From the NCBI RefSeq assembly GCF_037126265.1, contig NZ_JAYLLN010000015.1:1-64000 (forward strand): a DNA stretch of 64,000 bases, written 5' to 3'. Of the stretch, positions 45,201 to 54,473 are shown piece by piece. The notes beneath the pieces are model-generated. The model saw only the letters and a list, made by a program, of their open reading frames with translations, had not been told where the DNA came from and did not search any database. The translations under genes were made by a program, and so were the position numbers. Source of the stretch: Sphingobacterium tenebrionis (GTDB lineage Bacteria; Bacteroidota; Bacteroidia; Sphingobacteriales; Sphingobacteriaceae). Positions within the stretch are counted from its first letter, which is position 1. Each line of letters begins with the position of its first letter.

Positions 45201-45229
45201 CGAAGGTTAGAAACACATTTGAAGCTTAA
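42218..45229 (+). CDS. actB: Alternative complex III subunit B, molybdopterin-type plus iron-sulfur protein
   Basis: 1003 residues. A twin-arginine segment PRRDFLKALGFG begins about 45 residues in, the offset typical of this family. The N-terminal two thirds resemble a molybdopterin oxidoreductase fold that in this family carries no cofactor (ActB1). The C-terminal third (ActB2) is a ferredoxin-like module with CTGCGSCIVACNVENNIP, CQHCEHAPCETVCPV, CFGTRYCANNCPYK and CSMCIQRIQ...CQAAC, for three 4Fe-4S and one 3Fe-4S clusters. The periplasm-facing electron-transfer arm of quinol:cytochrome c oxidoreductase. Confidence 0.95.
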   Translation: MESNKKYWKGLEELNQTPAFVEGSKGEFAESIPVEDVLNEAGLSTKTPRRDFLKALGFGLGAVTLAACNRTPIHKAVPYVIKPEEITPGIPNFYASSFNGQSVIVRTREGRPISLEANPNAVGLNQGTDASTSASVLDLYDMSKLQAPQIGGKDVSWAQLDKAVVDALNKAQAAGKQITIVSDTVNSPSTLAAIAALAAKYPTTQHVQVDAVSYSGIIEANRASFGKAVIPSYHFDNAQVVVSVAADFLGSWLAGEEHTQDYIKNRDHKSLKGGKMSRHIQFESGLSMTGSNADVRAAIKPSEEGAVLIGLYNAITGSSIAGGTTNAKATTILKLAAAELVKARGAAVVVAGSNDINTQVLVNAINSALGAYGSIIDLDNYSKQYQGSDAAFQQFLTAAKAGQVGVAFFLNSNPVYNYFKAEDAKAAIAKVDYTVSFADRADETASELKAIAPNCTFLEAWGDASAKEGLFTIIQPTINPVFNTRQAEQSLLTWAGVNKSIHDFVKETWETTILAGTGKAWKDVLQQGFVYKGSTTGSAYASNADVNAAAAAIVNDSKRVSGGVELKLYESTTLRDGRYANNAYLQELPDPVSKVTWDNYAAINPVDAEELGVKETGKVTVEANGYKVDLPVILQPGQARGTVSVAVGYGRTKVGKAGNEVGVNAYPFASLVNGTIQLSAKATVSKASGIYELAQTQTHHTIEGRNIVRETSFAKYLKDPNSESGRFADTHQTYDLWNKFEQPGHRWVMAIDLNACTGCGSCIVACNVENNIPVVGRDEVRRRREMHWLRIDRYYTLENGEASLTKEKEIAKADGMDYESVTVVHQPMLCQHCEHAPCETVCPVLATVHSSEGLNHMAYNRCFGTRYCANNCPYKVRRFNWFNYWNDSRFDNYLNNEFTQLVLNPDVTTRSRGVMEKCSMCIQRIQAGKLQAKIENRKVKDGDIKMACQAACSANAIIFGDANDPESEVSKALRNERVYYVLEEINVQPNIGYMTKVRNTFEA

Positions 45230-45257
45230 TTTTTTTCTAGACTGAAATTAAAAAACT

Positions 45258-46739
45258 ATGTCATCGCATAACGAATCAATATTAAGAGAACCATTAATTA
45301 CCGGCAAGGATATCACCTACGCACAAATCACAGATGATATCTTACTTCCGGTTGAGAATAAGCCCAACAAAGCTTGGTGGATCGGTTTTACGGTTGCCGC
45401 ATTAGGAGCAATGTTATGGGTAGTGAGTGTTGGATACACGTTTTGGACAGGTATCGGCGCTTGGGGATTGAACAAAACAGTAGGCTGGGCCTGGGATATT
45501 ACCGACTTCGTATGGTGGGTAGGTATTGGTCACGCCGGTACGTTGATCTCCGCAGTATTATTATTATTCCGTCAGAACTGGCGTAACTCCATCAACAGAT
45601 CGGCTGAGGCGATGACAATCTTTGCCGTTATCTGTGCCGCAACTTACGTTGTTGCTCACATGGGTCGCCCTTGGTTAGCATACTGGATTTTCCCACTTCC
45701 TAACCAATTCGGATCACTTTGGGTGAACTTTAACTCTCCATTAGTATGGGATGCCTTTGCGATCTCCACTTATTTCACGGTATCCTTAGTATTCTGGTAC
45801 TGTGGTTTATTGCCGGATATTGCAACTGTTCGTGACCGTGCTACGGGTTTAAAACAAAGAATCTACTCTATCCTTTCTTTCGGATGGAACGGATCAGTGA
45901 AAACTTGGCAACGTTTTGAGATCGTATCCTTGATCTTAGCCGGTATTTCCACACCACTTGTACTTTCGGTACACACCATCGTATCCATGGACTTTGCAAC
46001 TTCTGTAATTCCAGGATGGCACACCACGATCTTCCCTCCATACTTCGTTGCTGGAGCGATCTTCTCGGGTTTCGCCATGGTACAGACCTTATTGTTGATC
46101 TTACGTAAAGTAATGAACTTCGAGAACTACATTACCATGTTCCACATCGAATCGATGAACAAGATCATCATGGTAACAGGTTCTATCGTAGGTATTGCTT
46201 ACTTGACCGAGTTATTCATTGCATGGTACTCTGGTTCAGAATATGAGATGTATGCATTCGCAAACCGTGTTGCTGGTCCTTATGCATGGGCTTACTGGGC
46301 GATGATGACCTGTAACGTAATCTCTCCACAGTTATTCTGGTTCAAAAAGATCCGTACAAGTATTCCAATCTCTTGGGTATTGTCGATCATTGTGAACATC
46401 GGTATGTGGTTTGAGCGTTTTGTAATTATCGTTACTTCTTTGCACCGTGACTACTTACCATCATCATGGGCAATGTTCTACCCAACTTGGGTTGACGTGG
46501 GTATCTTTGTTGGATCCATCGGTCTATTCTTCACTTTATTCTTACTTTTCCTTCGTTTCCTTCCAGGTATTGCGATTGCAGAGGTTAAGTTGTTGTTGAA
46601 GAGTGCGAGTTTACAACAGAAAACCAAACTTGTTCAAGAAGGTGCATTCCCTGAGGACCAAGTGGAATACTTCAGAAACTCATTGGATAAGTACGATACA
46701 GTAACTGAAGAGGACATTAAGGCATTAAGAAAAAAATAA
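45258..46739 (+). CDS. actC: Alternative complex III subunit C, NrfD-like membrane protein
   Basis: 493 residues with about ten membrane helices of the NrfD/PsrC family. The early helix region WWIGFTVAALGAMLWVVSVG, DFVWWVGIGHAGTLISAVL and MGRPWLAYWIFPLP are hallmarks. ActC binds menaquinol in the membrane next to the iron-sulfur subunit. It lies 28 bases after actB and eight before actD. Confidence 0.95.
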   Translation: MSSHNESILREPLITGKDITYAQITDDILLPVENKPNKAWWIGFTVAALGAMLWVVSVGYTFWTGIGAWGLNKTVGWAWDITDFVWWVGIGHAGTLISAVLLLFRQNWRNSINRSAEAMTIFAVICAATYVVAHMGRPWLAYWIFPLPNQFGSLWVNFNSPLVWDAFAISTYFTVSLVFWYCGLLPDIATVRDRATGLKQRIYSILSFGWNGSVKTWQRFEIVSLILAGISTPLVLSVHTIVSMDFATSVIPGWHTTIFPPYFVAGAIFSGFAMVQTLLLILRKVMNFENYITMFHIESMNKIIMVTGSIVGIAYLTELFIAWYSGSEYEMYAFANRVAGPYAWAYWAMMTCNVISPQLFWFKKIRTSIPISWVLSIIVNIGMWFERFVIIVTSLHRDYLPSSWAMFYPTWVDVGIFVGSIGLFFTLFLLFLRFLPGIAIAEVKLLLKSASLQQKTKLVQEGAFPEDQVEYFRNSLDKYDTVTEEDIKALRKK

Positions 46740-46746
46740 TTTAGCA

Positions 46747-47283
46747 ATGAGCAATACAAAATATATACTAGGAAGTTTTGCGGATCCTGATGAAATGATG
46801 CACGGGATCGATAAGTTGCAAGCGAATAACATTAGCATTTACGATTGTTTCACACCAATGCCTATCCACGGTATTGAAGCTAAATTAGGTGTAAAGCCAT
46901 CACGTTTACCAATTGCAGCATTTATCTTCGGTATCACCGGAACGATATTAGGATTTAGTTTATTATTCTATACGATGGCTTATGATTGGCCGATGAACAT
47001 TGGTGGAAAACCATCAATGCCGTTGCCAAACTTTGTACCCGTAACATTTGAGGTAACTATCTTGATCTGTGCATTGGGTATGGTAGCTACGTTCTTTTTC
47101 CGTAACCATTTGTTTCCAGGACGCGCACCACGTGTTATGGATTTGAGAGCAACGGATGACCGTTTTATTATTGCAATTGATGCTAATGAGAATACTGACC
47201 ATGGTTTGATCGATAACCTATTGAAAGAAGCTGGCGCAGTAGAAGTTAAATACAATGAAAGAAAATATGTTAGTTATGAATAA
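46747..47283 (+). CDS. actD: Alternative complex III subunit D (DUF3341)
   Basis: 178 residues with two central membrane helices (AAFIFGITGTILGFSLLFYT; FEVTILICALGMVATFFF) joined by GKPSMPLPNFVPVTFE, the DUF3341 signature. N-terminal YILGSFADPDEMMHGIDKL is typical. A structural subunit of the complex. Its stop overlaps the actE start by eight bases. Confidence 0.93.
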   Translation: MSNTKYILGSFADPDEMMHGIDKLQANNISIYDCFTPMPIHGIEAKLGVKPSRLPIAAFIFGITGTILGFSLLFYTMAYDWPMNIGGKPSMPLPNFVPVTFEVTILICALGMVATFFFRNHLFPGRAPRVMDLRATDDRFIIAIDANENTDHGLIDNLLKEAGAVEVKYNERKYVSYE

Positions 47284-47905
47284 GAAGAATTTTCTTGGAA
47301 CTGTATGTGTAGCTGTCGCTTTGTCAGCGGTCGTTTCTGCTTGCGGGGATGGAACAACGCGTAGTGCCGGATGGGAATTCTCGCCCAATATGTATGAACC
47401 GCTTGCTTTCAACCCGGATCAGCCAAACCCGAATTTTAAAGATAACAAGACAGCTCAATTACCACCAACAGGTTCAGATCCTATCGGATTTGTACGTTTT
47501 GAATATCCAAATACCACTGAAGGATATACCCAAGCTGGTTTAGAAGTTAAAAGCCCTCTAGCGATGACAGATGTAAATCTGAAACAAGGAGAAGCTTTGT
47601 TCTTAACTTATTGTGCAGTATGTCATGGTAAAGAAGGAAATGGAGATGGTCCATTGACAAAAGATAGAAAAGTGAAGGATTCTCGTGGAGAGCGTGATTT
47701 GGAGAAATTCCCTCCGCCACCATCATTCCACCGATCAGCAGGAGCTAAATCGACTAGAGGTACGGTTATGGCTGACCTTTCGGATGGTCAAATATTCCAC
47801 ACCATTACTTACGGATACAATGCGATGGGTTCACACGCATCACAATTGACTCCAGATGAGCGTTGGAAAGTGGTAATGTACGTACATGAATTACAAAAAA
47901 AATAA
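47276..47905 (+). CDS. actE: Alternative complex III subunit E, monoheme cytochrome c lipoprotein
   Basis: 209 residues from the ATG at 47276; an ATG at 47255 lies deeper in actD but adds an unneeded polar leader. Lipobox VVSAC follows the signal segment, so it is lipid-anchored at the periplasmic face. One heme motif CAVCH in FLTYCAVCHGKEGNGDGPL, with the axial Met likely in NAMGSHASQL. Translational coupling with actD is likely from the overlap. Confidence 0.93.
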   Translation: MNKKNFLGTVCVAVALSAVVSACGDGTTRSAGWEFSPNMYEPLAFNPDQPNPNFKDNKTAQLPPTGSDPIGFVRFEYPNTTEGYTQAGLEVKSPLAMTDVNLKQGEALFLTYCAVCHGKEGNGDGPLTKDRKVKDSRGERDLEKFPPPPSFHRSAGAKSTRGTVMADLSDGQIFHTITYGYNAMGSHASQLTPDERWKVVMYVHELQKK

Positions 47906-47924
47906 TCTAACATCGATAATATAA

Positions 47925-49160
47925 ATGGGAACTCACAATCATCATCACGATTATAATTTCAGCGAGCAATTTCAATTCGCAGGGATCGCCAAGGTCCTGA
48001 GTTTGGTTGCTATCGTTGTAGGAATAGGCGCTATTGCATTTGGCTTACTATCCAGTGACCATATCATGGTTGAGCGTACATATGCCAATTTATTATTGAT
48101 GGGTTATTACTTTACATGTGTTTGTGCAGCAGGAGCATTCTTCGTTGCATTACAGATGGTAACTCAATCAGGTTGGTCTGCAGGTTTACTACGTATCCCT
48201 CAGGCTATGGCAAGCGTACTTCCAATCGCCTCAATCATCTTATTGGTTATTGTTGGCTTAGGCTTAACAACGCATAACCTTTACCACCACTGGCATGCTG
48301 AAGGATTAACTGATCCTAACAGCCCGCACTACGATAAATTGGTTGCCGGTAAAGCCGCTTTCTTGAACGTTCCAGGATTCTTGATCCGTCAGATCCTGTT
48401 CATGGGTAGCTACGCGATCTTCGCCTTTATCTTAGCAAAATTGTCATACAATGAAGATTTAGAAGGTGGACTTACATCTTATAAGAAAAGCTTTAAATTA
48501 TCAGCTATTTTCTTAGTAATCTTTGGTTTCACAACACCTATTTGGTCTTTCGATACCATCATGTCCTTAGAGGCACACTGGTTCTCGACCATGTTCGGTT
48601 GGTACAACTTCGCAGCAATGTGGGTAAGTGGACTAGCTGTAATCATTGTGATCTTAGTATTATTGAAGAAAGCTGGTTATATGAACTGGGTTAATGAGAA
48701 CCACCTACATGATTTAGGTAAATTATTGTTCGGTTTCTCTATTTTCTGGACTTACGTTTGGTTTGCACAGTTCATGTTGATTTGGTATTCTAACATTCCA
48801 GAGGAAACGGTTTATTTCTACAAACGTTGGGAACCTGAATACAAGCCTTGGTTTTGGATAAACATTATCATTAACTTTGTGGCGCCTGTATTATTATTGG
48901 TAGACCGTGACGCAAAACGTAGATTGAACATGATGTTGTTCGTAGCGATCTTGTTATTGTTAGGACATTGGTTAGATTATTACATCATGATTATGCCAGG
49001 TACTGTTGAAAACCACCGTGGATTCGGTATTGTGGAGATCGGTACTGCCATTGGTTTTGTAGGATTGTTTACTTTCTTAGTGATGTCTAAATTGAGCAAG
49101 CATGCTCTGGCACCTAAGCATCATCCGTTCTTGGATGAGAGTTTACATCATCAGATATAA
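47925..49160 (+). CDS. actF: Alternative complex III subunit F, membrane protein
   Basis: 411 residues with ten membrane helices, related to ActC but shorter. The N-terminus MGTHNHHHDYNF is rich in His. Typical regions are FVALQMVTQSGWSAGLLRIP and FWTYVWFAQFMLIWYSNIPE. A membrane subunit proposed to take part in proton movement in the complex. Followed by subunit II of the oxidase after 41 bases. Confidence 0.93.
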   Translation: MGTHNHHHDYNFSEQFQFAGIAKVLSLVAIVVGIGAIAFGLLSSDHIMVERTYANLLLMGYYFTCVCAAGAFFVALQMVTQSGWSAGLLRIPQAMASVLPIASIILLVIVGLGLTTHNLYHHWHAEGLTDPNSPHYDKLVAGKAAFLNVPGFLIRQILFMGSYAIFAFILAKLSYNEDLEGGLTSYKKSFKLSAIFLVIFGFTTPIWSFDTIMSLEAHWFSTMFGWYNFAAMWVSGLAVIIVILVLLKKAGYMNWVNENHLHDLGKLLFGFSIFWTYVWFAQFMLIWYSNIPEETVYFYKRWEPEYKPWFWINIIINFVAPVLLLVDRDAKRRLNMMLFVAILLLLGHWLDYYIMIMPGTVENHRGFGIVEIGTAIGFVGLFTFLVMSKLSKHALAPKHHPFLDESLHHQI

Positions 49161-49201
49161 TAGCGAATTACTTGAAATTACGTTCAAACGTCTTATAAGA
49201 A

Positions 49202-50533
49202 ATGAAGTTTAAAATTAATACAAGATTTAAGTCCTTGTTTGCTGGATTATTAGCAGTTAACCTCTTCTTTGCAGCACCTGCTTTAGCATCTGTTCAAGAT
49301 TCTACTGCAACAGCAGCGCCAGTTGAGCAAACTGCCGTAGCAACGGACTCTGCGGTTGTAGCGACAGATTCAACAGCAACAGCAACTACGACTGATACCG
49401 TAGCGGCTGCTGCTCCTTCGAATTCCGTTACGCCTACGGCAACCACTACACCAGAAGAAGTAAAAGTTATTGATCCTCAGGTTTACAAAAACTTGACTTA
49501 CTATATCCTTTTCTTCTTGGTCATCTGTGCAGTTTTTGCTGTAATTGGTAAAGTACATTCTATCTACACCCTTACAAAACGCGTAAATGGTACTTACAAT
49601 CCTTTAGCTAACAATACAATCCAAGCTGTTTTATTCTTGGTTTTCTTGGTGGCTTTCTTAGGTTTTGTTTACTATGGTTATGCAGTATGGGGAGATTGGT
49701 CTTGGAGACCAGCGGTTACCGAGCATGGTAAAGACGTAGATACCATGTTCATCATCACAACTGTAATTATTACCGTTGTTTTGGTATTGGTTCACATCCT
49801 ATTATTAGGTTTCGCATTCCTTTATAGAATGCGCGCTAAACGTAAAGCCTATTTCTATCCACATAACGATGCTATCGAGCGTTTATGGACGATTGTACCA
49901 GCAGTAGTATTGACTGTTTTGGTATTGTTCGGTTTCTTTACTTGGCGTAAGATCACCAACATTCCTGAAGAGCTTAAGAAATCAGCTTTACAGGTAGAGG
50001 TGTTAGGTGAGCAGTTCCAATGGACAATTCGTTACCCAGGAACGGATGGAGTAATCGGAAAACGTAATTACAAAATGACGACTCCATTGAACGGTTATGG
50101 TATCGACTTCAATGATAAATCCTCATGGGATGATATCAAAGGAGATGAGATCGTAATTCCGGTTAACAGACCAGTTCGTTTCCATATTCTTTCTAAAGAC
50201 ATTATTCACTCGTTCTATATTCCTGATTTCCGCGTACAGATCAATGCTGTACCTGGTATGACGAACTACTTCCAGTTTACTCCAACTGTAACTACTGAAG
50301 AGATGCGTGATAAGATGAATGATCCTCAATACAACTACGTGATGCTTTGTGCTAAGATCTGTGGTGCTTCACACTACAATATGCAGAAGAACGTTCGCGT
50401 GGTAACCGAGGCTGAATATAGTGAATGGTTAAGCAAGCAGGCTAAATTCTTTACAGAAGATGTACAGAAAGAGTTTGCAGAACTTCATGGTGATGATACG
50501 AAGGAAACTCGTATTGCTGCTTCAATCAATTAA
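49202..50533 (+). CDS. coxB: Cytochrome c oxidase subunit II
   Basis: 443 residues, long for the family. Signal peptide, then an Ala/Thr/Val-rich low-complexity linker (about 31-87), an extra membrane helix (YYILFFLVICAVFAVIG), two further helix regions and the CuA cupredoxin domain. CuA ligands are Cys383, Cys387, His391 and Met394 in CAKICGASHYNM, with His at HSFYIPDFR. No CxxCH, so there is no fused cytochrome c; ActA or ActE must deliver electrons. Confidence 0.95.
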   Translation: MKFKINTRFKSLFAGLLAVNLFFAAPALASVQDSTATAAPVEQTAVATDSAVVATDSTATATTTDTVAAAAPSNSVTPTATTTPEEVKVIDPQVYKNLTYYILFFLVICAVFAVIGKVHSIYTLTKRVNGTYNPLANNTIQAVLFLVFLVAFLGFVYYGYAVWGDWSWRPAVTEHGKDVDTMFIITTVIITVVLVLVHILLLGFAFLYRMRAKRKAYFYPHNDAIERLWTIVPAVVLTVLVLFGFFTWRKITNIPEELKKSALQVEVLGEQFQWTIRYPGTDGVIGKRNYKMTTPLNGYGIDFNDKSSWDDIKGDEIVIPVNRPVRFHILSKDIIHSFYIPDFRVQINAVPGMTNYFQFTPTVTTEEMRDKMNDPQYNYVMLCAKICGASHYNMQKNVRVVTEAEYSEWLSKQAKFFTEDVQKEFAELHGDDTKETRIAASIN

Positions 50534-50558
50534 TAGAATAGAGAATATAAAATAGCAT

Positions 50559-52433
50559 ATGTCAACTACAGTTATATCGCACGACGCAGCTCATCACGAT
50601 GATCATGGTCACCATCATGAGACGTTCTTGACGAAGTATATCTTCAGTCAAGATCACAAGATGATTGCAAAGCAGTTTTTGATCACAGGTATTATTATGG
50701 CCGTTTTCGCCATGGTACTGTCGATTTTATTTCGTATCCAACTAGCATGGCCTGACAAAGAATTCCCTATTCTAGAAGTATTCTTAGGTAAATGGGCTGA
50801 AGGTGGACGTATTAAACCAGATTTCTTCCTTTCGTTAGTAACGATCCATGGTACCATGATGGTATTCTTCGTATTAACAGCAGGTCTTTCTGGAACATTC
50901 AGTAACTTATTAATTCCTTACCAATTAGGTGCACGTGATATGGCATCGCCATTGATGAACATGTTATCATACTGGTTCTTCTTTGTAGCTTGTGTTATCA
51001 TGGTTGCTTCTTTCTTTATCGAAAGTGGACCTGCATCTGCCGGTTGGACCATCTATCCGCCACTCTCTGCCGTACCGACCGCCATCGCGGGTTCCGGTCT
51101 TGGTATGACCTTGTGGTTAGTGAGTATGACCTTGTTCATCGCTTCACAGGTATTAGGTGGTGTAAACTACATCAGTACCGTATTGAACATGCGTACTAAA
51201 GGTATGGAACTTTGGAAGATGCCTTTGACTATTTGGTCTTTCTTCTTAACGGCAATCGTAGGTTTATTATCCTTCCCAGTATTAGTTTCTGCGGTAGTAT
51301 TATTATTCTTCGACCGTTCAGTTGGTACATCTTTCTATCTGTCAGACTTAGTAGTAGGTGGTACGATCCTTCCTAATGAAGGTGGTTCGCCAATCTTATT
51401 CCAACACTTATTCTGGTTCTTAGGTCACCCTGAGGTATATATCGTAGTTATGCCTGCATTAGGTTTAACTTCTGAGGTAATCTCTACAAACGCTCGTAAA
51501 CCGATCTTTGGTTACCATGCGATGGTTTACTCTTTAGTTGGTATTACGGTATTATCCTTTATCGTATGGGGTCACCACATGTTCGTTACAGGTATGAGTC
51601 CTTTCTTGGGAGGTGTCTTCATGATCACCACGTTGATCATTGCGGTTCCTTCTGCTGTAAAGGCATTCAACTATATTGCAACTCTTTGGAGAGGTAATAT
51701 CCGTTTCACTCCAGCGATGATGTTTGCTATCGGTATGGTATCATTCTTCGTATCTGGTGGTTTGACAGGATTGTATTTAGGTAACGCAACATTAGATATC
51801 AACTTACACGATACGTATTTCGTAGTTGCCCACTTCCACTTGGTAATGGGTTCTGCTTCGATCTTCGGTATGCTTTCTGGAGTTTACCACTGGTATCCGA
51901 AAATGTTCGGTAGAATGATGGATGAGCGTTTAGGTTATTTCCACTTCTGGTTAACATTTATCGGTGCTTACTTGGTATTCTTCCCAATGCACTTTATGGG
52001 TATCGATGGGGTACCTCGTCGTTACTACGCATTTACCGAATTCCCTTTCATGGAGAAATGGGTATCTGTAAACTTATTGGTTACATGGGCAGCGATCGTT
52101 TCTGCTGTAGGTCAAGTAGCGTTCTTATGGAACTTCTTCGCTTCGATCTGGTGTGGAAAACGTGCGCCTCAAAACCCTTGGAAATCCAATACTTTAGAGT
52201 GGACTACTCCGGTAGAACATATCCACGGAAACTGGCCAGGAGAAATCCCTTCAGTATACCGTTGGCCATATGATTACTCTAAGCCAGGTCATGATGAAGA
52301 CTTTATTCCTCAAACAGTTCCACACTCTCAAACCATGAGCTCTAACTTGCTACATGATTGGGAAGGAAACGAAGAGGGTATAGCTGCTCAAAAAGCGTAC
52401 AACCGCGAGCACGATAGAGAAATAGAAGGGTAG
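50559..52433 (+). CDS. coxA: Cytochrome c oxidase subunit I
   Basis: 624 residues with at least 12 membrane helices. The N-terminal tail HDAAHHDDHGHHHETF is His-rich. Heme-copper ligands are visible in VTIHGTMMVFF (heme a His), GHPEVYIVVMPALG (CuB His and the cross-linked Tyr region, Glu292 of the A1 D-channel type), WGHHMFVTGM (two CuB His) and VVAHFHLVMGS (heme a and a3 His). The A1-type GHPEVY motif and the nearby heme A synthase point to an aa3-type proton pump. Confidence 0.97.
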   Translation: MSTTVISHDAAHHDDHGHHHETFLTKYIFSQDHKMIAKQFLITGIIMAVFAMVLSILFRIQLAWPDKEFPILEVFLGKWAEGGRIKPDFFLSLVTIHGTMMVFFVLTAGLSGTFSNLLIPYQLGARDMASPLMNMLSYWFFFVACVIMVASFFIESGPASAGWTIYPPLSAVPTAIAGSGLGMTLWLVSMTLFIASQVLGGVNYISTVLNMRTKGMELWKMPLTIWSFFLTAIVGLLSFPVLVSAVVLLFFDRSVGTSFYLSDLVVGGTILPNEGGSPILFQHLFWFLGHPEVYIVVMPALGLTSEVISTNARKPIFGYHAMVYSLVGITVLSFIVWGHHMFVTGMSPFLGGVFMITTLIIAVPSAVKAFNYIATLWRGNIRFTPAMMFAIGMVSFFVSGGLTGLYLGNATLDINLHDTYFVVAHFHLVMGSASIFGMLSGVYHWYPKMFGRMMDERLGYFHFWLTFIGAYLVFFPMHFMGIDGVPRRYYAFTEFPFMEKWVSVNLLVTWAAIVSAVGQVAFLWNFFASIWCGKRAPQNPWKSNTLEWTTPVEHIHGNWPGEIPSVYRWPYDYSKPGHDEDFIPQTVPHSQTMSSNLLHDWEGNEEGIAAQKAYNREHDREIEG

Positions 52434-52485
52434 GCTCATACCTACCTCTTCTTTATTCGATTATAATTTGTAAAAGGAGAGATCC

Positions 52486-53544
52486 ATGTATCCATCAGCT
52501 GAAAAGCGTTTTATTCGGATAAATAAGATCACGATTTTCGTTCTTTTCATTGTTATTGCAGCAGGAGGAATCGTTAGGAGTACAGGTTCGGGCATGGGAT
52601 GTCCGGATTGGCCTAAGTGTTTTAACCGTATCATTCCACCTACCGATGTTTCGCAATTGCCAGCAGGCTATGAGCAACATTATGTAGAAGGAAGGGTTAA
52701 AAAAAACGAACGATTTGCCAAAATGATTGAATTCTTTGGATACAAGGATTTGGCCGATCAGATTCGTCACGATGAATCGATATTGGTTCATGAAGAATTC
52801 AATGCCGCAAAGACCTGGACGGAATACGTTAATCGATTAGCAGGTGTCACAGCCGGATTTTTCATGCTGTTTACCGCTATTTATTCCTTTACCTATTGGA
52901 AAAAGAAAAAAGCCATAGCAATATGGAGCGTTCTTAATCTTATTGTCGTTGTGATACAAGCCTGGTTAGGCTCTATCGTTGTATCCACTAACTTAACCCC
53001 TTGGGTGATTACCATCCACATGTTACTTGCTCTAGTGATTGTCTGTATTGCCATTCACACCTATTTTTGGGCGAAAACATTACGAGATGGAACGATCCTA
53101 AAGGCAAATGTAGAACCAAGTTTAAGAATCTGGGCTTTAGTGTCCATCATTCTATTGGTTGTACAAGTAGTTTTTGGAACCGATGTTAGGGAGATCATCG
53201 ATCATCTTAACCAACAAGCCATTCAACGGGAGAACTGGATAGATGCTATTGGATCTGCTTATCATATACATCGTATTTTGGGCTATATAACCTTGGCCAT
53301 TACGTTGTATCTATATTTTAAGATCAAATCCACGGGTTTATTCCAAACGGTTCAATACCGTTATGCCTTGATTGCAGTGGTATTGGTTTGTATTCAAATG
53401 TTGTCAGGGATTATATTAGCAAGGTTTCATGTTCCTGCTTTTGCACAAACAACGCATTTAGTGGTGGCGAGTCTGTTCGTCGGAGCTCAGTACTATCTTT
53501 TGTTATTATTGAGTAAGCCAAAGCCCGTGCTTGCCAGTGCTTAG
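52486..53544 (+). CDS. ctaA: Heme A synthase (COX15/CtaA)
   Basis: 352 residues with about eight membrane helices in two four-helix halves. It has the family start GGIVRSTGSGMGCPDWPKCF, a long extracytoplasmic loop with VHEEFNAAKTWTEYVNRLAG, and heme-ligand His residues in ITIHMLLALV, YHIHRILGY and TTHLVVASL. It oxidises heme O to heme A for the oxidase. It lies between coxA and ctaB. Confidence 0.94.
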   Translation: MYPSAEKRFIRINKITIFVLFIVIAAGGIVRSTGSGMGCPDWPKCFNRIIPPTDVSQLPAGYEQHYVEGRVKKNERFAKMIEFFGYKDLADQIRHDESILVHEEFNAAKTWTEYVNRLAGVTAGFFMLFTAIYSFTYWKKKKAIAIWSVLNLIVVVIQAWLGSIVVSTNLTPWVITIHMLLALVIVCIAIHTYFWAKTLRDGTILKANVEPSLRIWALVSIILLVVQVVFGTDVREIIDHLNQQAIQRENWIDAIGSAYHIHRILGYITLAITLYLYFKIKSTGLFQTVQYRYALIAVVLVCIQMLSGIILARFHVPAFAQTTHLVVASLFVGAQYYLLLLLSKPKPVLASA

Positions 53545-53562
53545 TTGGGAATTATTTTGATT

Positions 53563-54468
53563 ATGAAAGAGTTTATTTCAGATTTTAACAAACTTGTGAA
53601 GCTACGTCTTACACTGACCGTAGTTTTTTCGGCCTCTATCTCCTTTTTGATAGGAGCTACCCAGCAAGGAGATATCATCTGGTATAACTGGGCATTGCTT
53701 ACATTCGGTGGATTCTTGGTTACCGGTGCTGCAAATGGATTTAACGAGATCATCGAAAAAGATCTGGATAAGTTAATGAAACGCACGATGGATAGACCAC
53801 TTCCTGCCGGAAGGATGACTACTGGACAAGCCTTGATTTTAAGCTTGTTCATGGGAATATTCGGAACCTTAGTTTTGGTGAATCTTAACTTTATCGCAGG
53901 TCTGATTTCCGTGTTTTCCATTTTCCTGTATGCATTTGTCTATACCCCACTGAAACAGAAATCGCCAATTGCGGTATGGGTAGGCGCAATTCCTGGAGCT
54001 TTACCTCCTTTAATTGGGTACTATGCAGCGTTTAAATCGGCAGGATTCGGATTGGCCTATGCTGAAGTAAGTGAGCAAGCAATCGTAATCACTCCTTTGG
54101 TTTTATTCGCTATTCAGTTTTTCTGGCAGTTTCCACACTTCTGGGCCATTGCTTGGGTTTCTGATGAGGATTATAAGCGAGCAGGTTTCCGGTTATTACC
54201 GACAACGAAAAAAGATAAGTTATCAGCTTGGTTTATTTTTATATCCTCGCTGTTAATGGTGCCTGTAGGACTATTGCCTATGTACTATGGGATTGGAGGC
54301 TGGGTATTCACCACAGTTTCCGTATTGGGCGGATTGTTGTTTACCTGGTATGGGTATCAGCATTTGGTTAAAATGGAAGTGAGTACAGCAAAGAAGATCA
54401 TGTTTACTTCATTCGCTTACTTACCAATAACACAGTTGTTGTTATTGTTAGATTTTAAACCTTTTTAA
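53563..54468 (+). CDS. ctaB: Protoheme IX farnesyltransferase (heme O synthase)
   Basis: 301 residues from the ATG at 53563; an in-frame TTG at 53545 overlaps the end of ctaA and is less likely. UbiA-type membrane prenyltransferase with Asp-rich motifs in NGFNEIIEKDLDKLMKRT and DEDYKRAGFRLLP, and GAIPGALPPLIGYYA. It farnesylates heme B to heme O, the substrate of CtaA. Four bases separate it from the next gene's start region. Confidence 0.94.
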   Translation: MKEFISDFNKLVKLRLTLTVVFSASISFLIGATQQGDIIWYNWALLTFGGFLVTGAANGFNEIIEKDLDKLMKRTMDRPLPAGRMTTGQALILSLFMGIFGTLVLVNLNFIAGLISVFSIFLYAFVYTPLKQKSPIAVWVGAIPGALPPLIGYYAAFKSAGFGLAYAEVSEQAIVITPLVLFAIQFFWQFPHFWAIAWVSDEDYKRAGFRLLPTTKKDKLSAWFIFISSLLMVPVGLLPMYYGIGGWVFTTVSVLGGLLFTWYGYQHLVKMEVSTAKKIMFTSFAYLPITQLLLLLDFKPF

Positions 54469-54473
54469 AAACA